NCBI GenBank assembly: GCA_039810525.1 | Contig: JBDHXE010000125.1 | Span: 1 to 7,309 of the forward strand | DNA from: JBDHXE01 sp039810525 | GTDB lineage: Bacteria; Bacteroidota; Ignavibacteria; Kapaibacteriales; UBA2268 | Direction: 5' to 3' | Length of the DNA: 7,309 nt | The notes under the pieces: model-generated | Told to the model about the DNA's origin: nothing | What the model saw: the letters and a program-made list of their open reading frames with translations, nothing else | Databases searched by the model: none | Part shown: in pieces, positions 1 to 6,496 of the stretch | Layout of the letters: the number at the start of each line of letters is the position of its first letter | Numbering within the stretch: position 1 is the first letter of the stretch | Made by a program: the position numbers and the translations under genes

Positions 1-639
1 CTTAAGATAATCTTTCGATTTACCATATTGAATTAGCTTGTATCCATATCTCTTCTTAGCCCACTCTGCCATATCTAACATCTTTTGGGGAATACCATCA
101 CTATATGGAGGCTCAGAGAGAAATTCTACATAATCAATATCCTTTTGGAAGCCATATTTAGTTACAAAATCATTATAATATTTGTAATTATATATACCAG
201 CTATAGTACCAAGTTTATCGAAGCCCTCTACCAACATACCTTGTGGGTCAAAATCGCAAAATCCATGTGGACCTGTAATTGTCTGCATATCCAAACTGAT
301 AGCATACTTTTTCACTTCATCAAATAACAATTTAGCAACTTCGTAATTATCAATAGATTCAAACCAACCAAATCTAATATTCTTAGTCCCATACTTTCTA
401 TTAGCAGGCAAATTATTGATAGCAACTATTCGCCCAACTATTTTATTGTCTATTAGCGCTACAAATAATTTAGCATCAATTTCCACAAAGGCAGGATTCT
501 TATCTTTGCTAAAAGTTTCAATTTCATCATTAATAATAGGAGGTACAAAATAATTATTACCCTTATAATGCTCTATCTGAAATCTAATAAATCTTTTAAT
601 ATCATTCTTAGAAGATATCTCTTTAATTACTATATTCAT
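1..639 (-). CDS. GNAT-like N-acetyltransferase, YghO-type (partial, C-terminus off the left edge)
   Basis: An open frame runs from ATG at 639 leftwards for 213 codons without a stop and leaves the window, so only the N-terminal part is visible. The N-terminus has the pattern this family shows: a short strand, then FIRFQIEHYKGNNYFVPP (about residues 17-34), an acetyltransferase core strand KLFVALIDNKIVGRIVA (57-73), FGWFESID (90-97), and a conserved middle with ITGPHGFCDFDPQGMLVEGF (121-140) followed by a Y/N-rich stretch and YGF (162-164). From memory, full-length relatives are about 370-390 residues. They are GNAT-fold proteins of unknown substrate, sometimes misnamed GTP cyclohydrolase. It is probably a cytoplasmic enzyme transferring an acyl group from acyl-CoA. 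There is no Shine-Dalgarno sequence before the ATG. It is transcribed away from the rest of the window and has no evident link to the chemosensory operon. The family call is reasonably firm; the function is unknown. Confidence 0.8.
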   Translation of the reverse strand, partial: MNIVIKEISSKNDIKRFIRFQIEHYKGNNYFVPPIINDEIETFSKDKNPAFVEIDAKLFVALIDNKIVGRIVAINNLPANRKYGTKNIRFGWFESIDNYEVAKLLFDEVKKYAISLDMQTITGPHGFCDFDPQGMLVEGFDKLGTIAGIYNYKYYNDFVTKYGFQKDIDYVEFLSEPPYSDGIPQKMLDMAEWAKKRYGYKLIQYGKSKDYLK

Positions 640-829
640 AAAATACTGTTAAATATAAATAAAAGATAAACATTATTTACAATTAATTAATATCGAAAAC
701 AATAGAAAGTAAGATCTAAATAAAAATTGTAAAAAAACTTAGATAAAAATCAAATTTCTATCGAATTAATTAATACTATGCAGTAGTAATACTTAAAATA
801 TTTTAGGCAACAAGTATTATGTTGCATTT
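640..829. other. AT-rich divergent intergenic region
   Basis: This 190-base spacer separates the leftward acetyltransferase gene from the rightward small ORF, so any promoters for both should lie here. I see no tRNA, no clear -35/-10 pair and no terminator with a U-tract. It contains two copies of AATTAATTAATA (681-692 and 764-775), two copies of TATCGAA (691-697 and 759-765) and two copies of TAATACT (771-777 and 787-793). A hairpin at its right end is listed separately. Most of these words are low complexity and could arise by chance in sequence this AT-rich. Confidence 0.5.
787..825 (+). promoter_or_regulatory. Hairpin with loop complementary to upstream sequence, before the 830 start
   Basis: GCAACA (807-812) and TGTTGC (820-825) form a perfect 6-bp stem around a 7-base loop, AGTATTA (813-819). 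The whole loop is the reverse complement of TAATACT at 787-793. Including base 812, TAATACTT (787-794) and AAGTATTA (812-819) form a perfect 8-bp inverted repeat. As RNA this could be a pseudoknot or two mutually exclusive hairpins; as DNA it could be an operator. The stem ends 4 bases before the ATG of the small ORF, so it could affect translation of that ORF. The structure is seen in the sequence; a function is inferred. Confidence 0.35.
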
Positions 830-1045
830 ATGAAAAATCAAAATCAATATATAAAAGCAGTATATGAAATATGGAAAATTAAAAATCCACAATTGCCAGA
901 AAATATATACTACAATCAAATTGTTAAAAATGATAATAAAGGATTAAAATTGGGATTATTTATATATGACAGCAAAGCAGAAATTAGAACATTTGACAGA
1001 TGTTCGGTTAATCCATTAGGAATAATTATCAATCAACAATTATAG
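830..1045 (+). CDS. Small hypothetical protein (71 aa)
   Basis: This is an ATG-to-TAG open frame of 71 codons that I do not recognise. The product is basic and Asn/Ile/Lys-rich with no membrane segment, signal peptide or repeated motif. An N-terminal half with AVYEIWKIKNPQLPENIYY (residues 10-28) looks helical, and a C-terminal half may form short strands. There is no Shine-Dalgarno sequence, and the start lies 4 bases after a hairpin. The stop codon ends on the base directly before the stop of the convergent TPR-like gene, leaving no room for a terminator between them. In favour of a real gene: it fills most of the space between its neighbours, does not overlap them, and uses codons like theirs. 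Against: it is short, has no recognisable family, and such frames are common in AT-rich DNA. It could also be the remnant of a longer gene. Confidence 0.4.
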   Translation: MKNQNQYIKAVYEIWKIKNPQLPENIYYNQIVKNDNKGLKLGLFIYDSKAEIRTFDRCSVNPLGIIINQQL

Positions 1046-1804
1046 TTATTTTTCTTTCAGTTGCTTTTCCAGATCATATAATACAAAGCCGTATTTAGGG
1101 TAATATTCCAACGCTTTTTTCATATATTTTCTTGCTATATCAGTGCTATCAAGCAAAATTTCTAATTGAGCCATATACGCATTTGCCTCTGCATAATTAG
1201 CCCAATTAATTTTAGTATCACTCTTATATTCAGTGTTATTAAAGATTTTGGATAGAAGTAAACGTGCTTTGGATTTGTCGCCACCATATATAGCTGGAGT
1301 GTGCATTAGATGTGTAGCCGCTACCATTAGCACCTTAGGGTTATTAGAGTCAATCTCGTAAGCATTCTCAATATAATTTTTAGCCTTTAGCCCATAATAA
1401 AATGCTTTCACTATAGACAATGACGATAATTTACCATAAGATGCAGATATCATAGCCAAAATCTCAGCATCATCTTTAATCTTATTACATTTTAAAAAAT
1501 CATTGAGACCTAATTCAAATTTAGTAAAAGCCTTACTTTTATCATAATTATAGTATATTCTACCCAAACAATAATTACAAATACCTCGATAGTAATTAAT
1601 AAAAAAAATATCATCATTATTACTACACTCAATATTATCCAATTCAGATACAATTGATTCCAATTTTTTATAATTAAAAGAAAAATAATATTGATCGATA
1701 ATAGATTTATAATTTAAAACTTCTTTGTTAATATTTAAAGCATTAATAGAAAGAAAGTTAAGCAATAATAAAAGTACTAAGAAATATAAAAATCTAATAT
1801 TCAT
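1046..1804 (-). CDS. Exported TPR-like protein of unknown function
   Basis: The 252-residue product starts at ATG 1804. It opens with a signal peptide: a single positive charge (R4), a hydrophobic run over about residues 5-18, and a plausible signal peptidase I site after A22. There is no lipobox cysteine. The mature protein is helical and contains TPR-like helix pairs, clearest at about 136-184 (a repeat with IENAYEIDSNNPKVL) and 203-236 (a repeat with ARKYMKKALEYYP). The motif HLMHTPAIYGGDKSKA (165-180) resembles a conserved loop in periplasmic TPR proteins of the TatT-like kind, which I recall with a similar GG-D-KA element. Cysteines C60, C76, C79 and C106 include one CxxC. It probably sits in the periplasm or on the outer membrane as a protein-interaction scaffold. 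It is divergent from the receptor gene with 101 bases between, so shared regulation is possible. The start has no Shine-Dalgarno sequence. Confidence 0.75.
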   Translation of the reverse strand: MNIRFLYFLVLLLLLNFLSINALNINKEVLNYKSIIDQYYFSFNYKKLESIVSELDNIECSNNDDIFFINYYRGICNYCLGRIYYNYDKSKAFTKFELGLNDFLKCNKIKDDAEILAMISASYGKLSSLSIVKAFYYGLKAKNYIENAYEIDSNNPKVLMVAATHLMHTPAIYGGDKSKARLLLSKIFNNTEYKSDTKINWANYAEANAYMAQLEILLDSTDIARKYMKKALEYYPKYGFVLYDLEKQLKEK

Positions 1805-1829
1805 ATAAAGTTATGATTTTGATACGTCT

Positions 1830-1878
1830 CAAAAATATGTTAATTTTATGAAATATTTTTGGTAATTTTCAAAAATAT
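1830..1878. repeat. Three copies of CAAAAATAT (direct and inverted) in the divergent promoter region
   Basis: CAAAAATAT occurs at 1830-1838 on the + strand, inverted at 1853-1861 (ATATTTTTG), and again on the + strand at 1870-1878. The first two make a perfect 9-bp inverted repeat with a 14-base spacer. The first and third extend into a longer imperfect direct repeat (1829-1846 and 1869-1884), differing mainly by one inserted G. The site lies between the divergent TPR-like gene and the receptor gene, just upstream of the receptor ribosome binding site. It is a candidate operator for one or both genes. The words are AT-rich, so chance is a real alternative. Confidence 0.35.
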
Positions 1879-1892
1879 TAATTTACAATTTG

Positions 1893-1899
1893 AAAGGAG
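1893..1899 (+). promoter_or_regulatory. Ribosome binding site deciding a TTG start (receptor)
   Basis: AAAGGAG lies 6 bases before the TTG at 1906. It is a near-perfect Shine-Dalgarno sequence and the strongest in the window. It fixes the TTG as the start; the first in-frame ATG (1986) would remove most of the first membrane segment. Confidence 0.85.
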
Positions 1900-1905
1900 T
1901 AAATT

Positions 1906-4122
1906 TTGAAACTATCTTACCGCTCTAAAATTACTTTACTGGCTATATTGACAGTAATAATACCTGTATTCCTGATACAAATAATGTCAGTATTATTGCA
2001 AAATAGAATTGCAAATTCAGCAGGTAGAGAGCTATTAAACGTAGCTGAAGATAATATAACTCAAATCACCAAAGATATATATTCTATTTGCCAAGCTGCC
2101 GATGAAATGATGAAAGTAAGAAATGATGTTTCCGTAAAATTACTAAGAGAGAAAATAATGGAGCGTGGCGGCGCAAGTATTTCTACTGAAATGGTGAATT
2201 GGCAAGCTAAAAATCAATTTACTAATCAAGTATCTACCATCACAATACCAAAACTACTAATAGGTGGGGTATGGCTTGGTCAGAACAGCGATATGAATAT
2301 ACCTACACCAATAGTTGATAAAGTAAGAGAAATATCAGGCGGTACAGTTACCATATTCCAAAGAATAGATAACGAAGGTAATATGATTAGAATTGCTACT
2401 ACCGTTCCCAACGACAATAATAATAGAGCTATTGGTACATTTATTCCAGCCAAAGACTCCAACAACGTTGTAAATCCTGTAATTAGCAAAGTATTAAGCG
2501 GCCAGAGATACGAAGGTATTGCATTTGTAGTAAACGATTGGTACGATACTATATATGAGCCATTAAAAGATAAAAATGGAAATATAATAGGAATGCTATA
2601 TGGTGGGGAAAGAATCAATTCTATTAAATCTTTAAAAAATGCCATAATGAATATAAAAGTAGGGCAGAACGGTTACACATTTGTATTAGGAACTATTCCA
2701 CCACACAAAGGGACATATATAATATCTCACAAAGGTACTCGCGATGGAGATAATATTTATAACGAAACTACAAACTCAGGTGTTAGAATAGCTCAAAAAA
2801 TGTTAGATGATGGTATGAAATTAGAAGGTAATGATACTAAAATATTTAGATATACTTGGAAAAACCCCGGAGATACAGTATTTAAAGACAAAATAGCATC
2901 TATATCTTATTACGAACCTTGGGGGTGGATAATTGGAGCTAGTACTTACGAAGACGATTATTTAGAAACTAAAAATAAAGTGCAAGAGATAATACAAGAC
3001 CTCCAATTTAAATTAATACTTGGCGTAGGTTTTACACTTATACTTGTCTTAATTATAGCTACTATAATATCACGAAAGATGGCTCAGCCACTTAATTTTA
3101 TTGCCGAAGTAGCTTTCAAAATCTCAGATGGATATCTGGGCGAGTCTAAACTAATGATACAAAATTATAAGTCTAAAAATAAATTAGTAAATATAAAAGA
3201 TAATGTTAAAGATGAATCAATTCGATTAATGCTATCTTTTGAAAAGATGATATTAAAATTAGAGGATTTGATTAGAAAAGTACAATCCTCAGGTATTACT
3301 GTTACTCAAACTGTTACCCAAATCAACGCTTCTGCCAAACAATTAGAAGGCACCATATCCGAGCAAGCATCACTATCAAGCCAAGTAAGCGCTTCGAGCT
3401 TAACTATTGCCGAAACTTCACAAAAAATAGCTGACAAAACAGAAGATTTGAACCAAATGGCTTTAGATACTAACGAAATTGCAAGAGGAGGTTTGATTAA
3501 ATTAGAGGATATGAAATATAGCCTCGATAATATGGTGAGCTCAAGTTCGGGAATTTATGAAAAATTAGATATTATCAAGAAAAGAACTAATAATATTAAT
3601 AATATTGTAACAGCAATTACAAAAGTTGCCAATCAGACCAACTTGCTCTCATTAAATGCTTCTATTGAAGCAGAGCGTGCAGGAGAAGCTGGAGGTGGAT
3701 TCGCAATAGTTGCCCGAGAAATTAGAAGATTGGCAGATCAAACATCTATTGCCGCATTAGATATTGAAAAATTAATCGAAGAAATGCAAAAAGCCGTTAG
3801 CGAAGGTACTGAGTTTATTATTTCTTATACAGACGAAAACAAAAATAGCGTACTAAAAGTTACAATGATAATACAAGAAATTAAAGACTTGATTCAAAGA
3901 ATAGGAGATTTGCCACAAGAAGTTGGTGAACTGAAATTAGGTATGGATTCCCAATCTGAAAGTGCTACTCAAATTAGTAATTCGATGGGACAATTAACTA
4001 ATGCTACTCAGCAAACAAGAGACTCAATATTTGGATTTAATGATGCTGCACGTTCACTTAAAATTGCAATTGAAAACCTATCTATTGAAATACAAAAATT
4101 TCATATTCAGGAGAATAATTAA
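1906..4122 (+). CDS. Methyl-accepting chemotaxis receptor, WspA-like signalling domain with Cache sensor
   Basis: This 738-residue inner-membrane receptor starts at TTG. TM1 is about residues 9-31, the extracytoplasmic region about 32-367, and TM2 about 370-390. The sensor looks like a Cache_3-Cache_2 fusion: it has a YEP-LKDKNG-IIG-LYGG segment (about 217-235), KVGQNGYTFVLG (251-262) and ISYYEPWGWIIGAS (333-346), all typical of this double-Cache fold, which often binds small organic acids. A HAMP-like linker (about 389-450) follows, with the usual proline (AQPL) but a longer than normal connector. The signalling hairpin has its tip at about 578-600, with TNLLSLNASIEAERAGE and a downstream AREIRRLADQT (603-613), a WspA-type variant of the usual AAIEAARAGE. 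A Q/S/T-rich segment near the C-terminus (DSQSESATQIS, ATQQTRDS) also matches WspA. There is no xWxxF pentapeptide at the C-terminus to tether CheR. It is the first gene of the operon; the ligand is unknown. Confidence 0.93.
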   Translation: MKLSYRSKITLLAILTVIIPVFLIQIMSVLLQNRIANSAGRELLNVAEDNITQITKDIYSICQAADEMMKVRNDVSVKLLREKIMERGGASISTEMVNWQAKNQFTNQVSTITIPKLLIGGVWLGQNSDMNIPTPIVDKVREISGGTVTIFQRIDNEGNMIRIATTVPNDNNNRAIGTFIPAKDSNNVVNPVISKVLSGQRYEGIAFVVNDWYDTIYEPLKDKNGNIIGMLYGGERINSIKSLKNAIMNIKVGQNGYTFVLGTIPPHKGTYIISHKGTRDGDNIYNETTNSGVRIAQKMLDDGMKLEGNDTKIFRYTWKNPGDTVFKDKIASISYYEPWGWIIGASTYEDDYLETKNKVQEIIQDLQFKLILGVGFTLILVLIIATIISRKMAQPLNFIAEVAFKISDGYLGESKLMIQNYKSKNKLVNIKDNVKDESIRLMLSFEKMILKLEDLIRKVQSSGITVTQTVTQINASAKQLEGTISEQASLSSQVSASSLTIAETSQKIADKTEDLNQMALDTNEIARGGLIKLEDMKYSLDNMVSSSSGIYEKLDIIKKRTNNINNIVTAITKVANQTNLLSLNASIEAERAGEAGGGFAIVAREIRRLADQTSIAALDIEKLIEEMQKAVSEGTEFIISYTDENKNSVLKVTMIIQEIKDLIQRIGDLPQEVGELKLGMDSQSESATQISNSMGQLTNATQQTRDSIFGFNDAARSLKIAIENLSIEIQKFHIQENN
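4109..4113 (+). promoter_or_regulatory. Ribosome binding site for the first CheW (TTG start)
   Basis: AGGAG lies inside the end of the receptor gene, 9 bases before the TTG at 4123. It supports a start directly on the base after the receptor stop (TAA 4120-4122), a zero-gap junction favouring coupled translation. Confidence 0.7.
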
Positions 4123-4545
4123 TTGACCCTGCTACCCTTTGATATAGAAAATAATTGTTATGCACTCGAAATAAATGATATTATTGAAATTATTCCTTTG
4201 GTAAAAATTGAAGATATTATATATGCTAATAAATACCTAAGCGGTTTGATAAATTATCGTGGGCAATTAATCCCTATTATTGATTTGAAGTATTTCTTGT
4301 TCCAGAAAAAATCTAAATTCCTATTGAGTACACGTATTATTATTTATTGCCATTTGCTACAAACAATTGGAATTATTATTGAAGATTTGACCGATACTAT
4401 AGAATTGGACAGCAGGCAACTAATTAGCGATTCTGAAAAATTGAGCGGAAGCAATTATATCAAAGCATACTATGTAGATGAAGAAAAAACTACCAAAATA
4501 ATAAATGTTGCTAATATTATCAATACTATATATAATAATAAATGA
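4123..4545 (+). CDS. cheW: CheW-like coupling protein, WspB-like
   Basis: This 140-residue cytoplasmic adaptor would bridge the receptor tip and the CheA kinase. The CheW fold is visible in order: first strand LLPFDIENNCYALEI (3-17), then IIEIIPL (20-26), the hallmark YLSGLINYRGQLIPIIDL (38-55), the LSTRIIIY strand (68-75), and IGIIIEDLTDTIEL (82-95). The NYRG-PIIDL segment matches the CheW and WspB signature. At 140 residues it is slightly shorter than typical CheW (150-170), with a short C-terminal end. The TTG start is supported by an AGGAG upstream and by the need for the first strand; no in-frame ATG lies near. Its stop overlaps the next start (ATGA). Placed directly after the receptor, it corresponds to WspB; a second, larger CheW follows two genes on, so this operon has two non-identical adaptors. 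Confidence 0.9.
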   Translation: MTLLPFDIENNCYALEINDIIEIIPLVKIEDIIYANKYLSGLINYRGQLIPIIDLKYFLFQKKSKFLLSTRIIIYCHLLQTIGIIIEDLTDTIELDSRQLISDSEKLSGSNYIKAYYVDEEKTTKIINVANIINTIYNNK

Positions 4546-5783
4546 CAAATACTTATAGAAATATTATCCAGCTAATAGTAGATGAAATGGGGTTAGACCC
4601 AAATTCATTAGGCGACATATCTATCAAGACTTGTATTAAAAGTTTATTAAATAGTATGGATAATATATCCGAAGATGAACTATACAAAGAGCTTTTGACT
4701 GATCATTCAATAATGACAAAATTAATTGAAGAAATCAAAGTTCCCGAAACTTGGTTTTTTAGAGAAAATGAAGCATTTAGATATTTGGAAAAATATGCAA
4801 TAGAATTTTTATCTAAAAACAAATACTCCAAACTAAATATTTTATCGGCACCTTGCTCATCTGGCGAAGAGCCGTATTCGATAGCCATTACATTACATAA
4901 TTTGGGATTTACTAATGAGCAATATAGAATTTGCGCTGTAGATATATCTAATGCCAATATCGAAAAAGCTAAAAATGGAATATTTACTAAATCATCTGTA
5001 AGAAATTTAGACAAAAATGAGATTGATAAGTATTTTGTAAATGAAAATAATAAATATATACTTAAAAATAATATCAAAAATAGCAATATAGAATTTAGAA
5101 GCTTGAATCTTATAAAAGAATTACATAAATTCAAAAATGAAGAATTTGACGTTATATTTTTTAAAAACCTTTTAATATACTTGAATGAAAAATCAAGGCA
5201 ATATGTACTATCACATATTAAAAGAATATTAAAAAAAGATGGTATCTTATTCGTAGGCGTAAGCGAGCTTAATTTTTTCATTAATAATAATTTCGAAGCG
5301 ATCAATCACAATCTTGCATTTGCTTGTAAACCCAAGCAAAAGATAATAGAGCAAAAGAAAATAATCAAAAAAAATATTGAATATACTTCTAAGTCAATTA
5401 GCAAAATTGCACATAGTAAATCTATATCTAATCAAATATTGAATAATACACCTATATTAGAAAGATACAATGAGATAAAAATAAGCAATATTAAAAAAAT
5501 GATGGATTTGGGGAACTATATAGAAGCAGAAAAAGAAATAGATGAATATATAAAAAGGAATATGAATAATTTTGAACTATATTTCAACAAAGGTTTAATT
5601 AAATATGTAAATAGATTGTACGATTTAGCCAAAGAATTTTTCTTGAAAAGTATTTATTTAGAGCCTAATAATTATGATGCCTTGATATACTTGAGTCTAA
5701 TCGAAAAAGAACTCGGAGCTAATGATAGAGCAGAAATGTATAGACTAAGAGCTGAAAAAGTATTCAAAAGGGTGCAAAAGTGA
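4542..5783 (+). CDS. cheR: CheR-type receptor methyltransferase with C-terminal TPR, WspC-like
   Basis: The 413-residue protein would transfer methyl groups from S-adenosylmethionine to glutamates of the receptor. The N-terminal all-helical CheR domain is about 1-75, ending in KVPETWFFREN (66-76), which matches the conserved T-FFR element. The SAM-binding motif I is LSAPCSSGEEPYSIAI (101-116), followed by AVDISNANIEKA (132-143), the acidic ligand strand. The motif IFFKNLLIYL (205-214) is the usual CRNVLIYF with Lys in place of Arg. DGILFVGVSE (233-242) ends the catalytic domain. A Lys/Ile/Ser-rich linker (about 266-310) leads to TPR-like helices (about 311-405), with YLEPNNYDALIYLSLIEKE (372-390) clearest. 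The CheR-TPR layout is that of WspC and FrzF. The ATG overlaps the cheW stop by 4 bases and has no Shine-Dalgarno sequence, so it probably relies on coupled translation. Its end overlaps the next GTG start by 4 bases. Confidence 0.93.
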   Translation: MTNTYRNIIQLIVDEMGLDPNSLGDISIKTCIKSLLNSMDNISEDELYKELLTDHSIMTKLIEEIKVPETWFFRENEAFRYLEKYAIEFLSKNKYSKLNILSAPCSSGEEPYSIAITLHNLGFTNEQYRICAVDISNANIEKAKNGIFTKSSVRNLDKNEIDKYFVNENNKYILKNNIKNSNIEFRSLNLIKELHKFKNEEFDVIFFKNLLIYLNEKSRQYVLSHIKRILKKDGILFVGVSELNFFINNNFEAINHNLAFACKPKQKIIEQKKIIKKNIEYTSKSISKIAHSKSISNQILNNTPILERYNEIKISNIKKMMDLGNYIEAEKEIDEYIKRNMNNFELYFNKGLIKYVNRLYDLAKEFFLKSIYLEPNNYDALIYLSLIEKELGANDRAEMYRLRAEKVFKRVQK

Positions 5784-6496
5784 ATAAAGATGAAATAGAA
5801 AGAGAAATTGCCGAAAAAGGAGATAATTGCTGGGACAATATAGGAGTCTTTGGTAATATTACTTGCGAGCTTTTAGAGGCATACGAACATTGCCATAATT
5901 GCCCAATATACCTCTTTGCTGGGAGAAGACTCTTCAAAAAAGAAGCCGATGAAGCTCTCATTGAAGACTGGACTAAAATCTATTCACTCGAAAAAGAAAC
6001 TGACTTACAAAATAAACGATCGGTAGTATTGTTTAGAATACAAAATGAATGGTTTGCTATAGATACTGGATTGTTCCAAGAAGCTGTAGTAAACAAAATG
6101 ATCCATATTATACCGGGGCGAAGCAATAAATACTTATATGGAATAGTCAATGTAAACGGAGAGTTATATTTAACGATTGCTATGGAAAGTTTAGTAGGAT
6201 TAGATCGCAAATTTGATATGGAATTAAATTCCAAACAATTATTAGTACTCAATATAGATAATCAAAAATATTGCTTTCCTATTGATGAATTTGACTCAGT
6301 AAAAAATATTAAACTAAGTGATTTGGAAGAAATTCCACAGACTATCTCCAAAATAGAAAATAATATAATTGATAATGTATTTAAAACAACTCATAAAAGT
6401 AAAATTAATAATGAATCTCATACTATCGAAATAGTAGCTTCTATTATAAATAATCAAAAATTAATTAGTTCGCTTAATAGGAATTTAGTTTGGTAA
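5780..6496 (+). CDS. cheW: CheW-like protein with N-terminal Cys/His segment, WspD-like
   Basis: The 238-residue protein has two parts. Residues 1-65 carry a Cys/His cluster: C17, C29, H37, C38, H39 and C41, in CW-x2-IG-x2-G-x3-C-x7-HCHNCPIY. As I recall, WspD-type adaptors carry the same pattern (CW..IG..G...C...HC.NCP.Y), which identifies the protein better than its CheW domain. Residues about 79-215 form a CheW domain: VVLFRIQNEWFAIDTG (82-97), VVNKMIHIIPGR (103-114), YLYGIVNVNGELYLTIAM (118-135, where NVNG replaces the usual N.RG) and LLVLNIDNQKYCFPIDEF (153-170). It would help join receptor and kinase. The four cysteines could bind zinc or an iron-sulfur cluster, but this is inference. 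The GTG start overlaps the cheR stop (GTGA), with AAGGGTG at 5768-5774 as a possible ribosome binding site; the nearby ATG at 5790 is out of frame. Its end overlaps the cheA start by 7 bases. Confidence 0.9.
   Translation: MNKDEIEREIAEKGDNCWDNIGVFGNITCELLEAYEHCHNCPIYLFAGRRLFKKEADEALIEDWTKIYSLEKETDLQNKRSVVLFRIQNEWFAIDTGLFQEAVVNKMIHIIPGRSNKYLYGIVNVNGELYLTIAMESLVGLDRKFDMELNSKQLLVLNIDNQKYCFPIDEFDSVKNIKLSDLEEIPQTISKIENNIIDNVFKTTHKSKINNESHTIEIVASIINNQKLISSLNRNLVW
6479..6482 (+). promoter_or_regulatory. Ribosome binding site supporting a TTG start for cheA
   Basis: AGGA lies inside the previous gene, 7 bases before the TTG at 6490. A TAG at 6478-6480 closes the frame just upstream, so the TTG is the first possible start. 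Confidence 0.5.

Noticed and set aside
85..327. Open frame of 80 codons on the + strand
   Set aside because: It is antisense to the acetyltransferase, whose frame is open over the whole 639 bases and has family motifs.
681..775. Repeated AATTAATTAATA as a meaningful direct repeat
   Set aside because: The word is low complexity and internally periodic, so recurrence in an AT-rich spacer is weak evidence.
1819..1846. Possible promoter TTGATA, 16 bases, TAATTT upstream of the receptor
   Set aside because: The -10 element matches the consensus at only three positions, and such pairs are expected by chance in DNA this AT-rich.
1858..1892. Bacteroidetes-type promoter (TTTG, then TACAATTTG)
   Set aside because: The -7 element has an extra base, and it would place the transcript start on or after the ribosome binding site.
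2280..2645. Open frame of 121 codons on the - strand
   Set aside because: It is antisense to the Cache region of the receptor, and its hydrophobic product is a by-product of the complementary codons.
4703..5305. Open frame of 200 codons on the - strand
   Set aside because: It lies wholly antisense to cheR, which has clear SAM-binding and catalytic motifs; the product has no recognisable feature beyond hydrophobic runs caused by the AT-rich complement.
5764..6252. Two - strand open frames (5764-5961 and 5980-6252)
   Set aside because: Both are antisense to the WspD-like gene, which is supported by the Cys/His motif and CheW domain.
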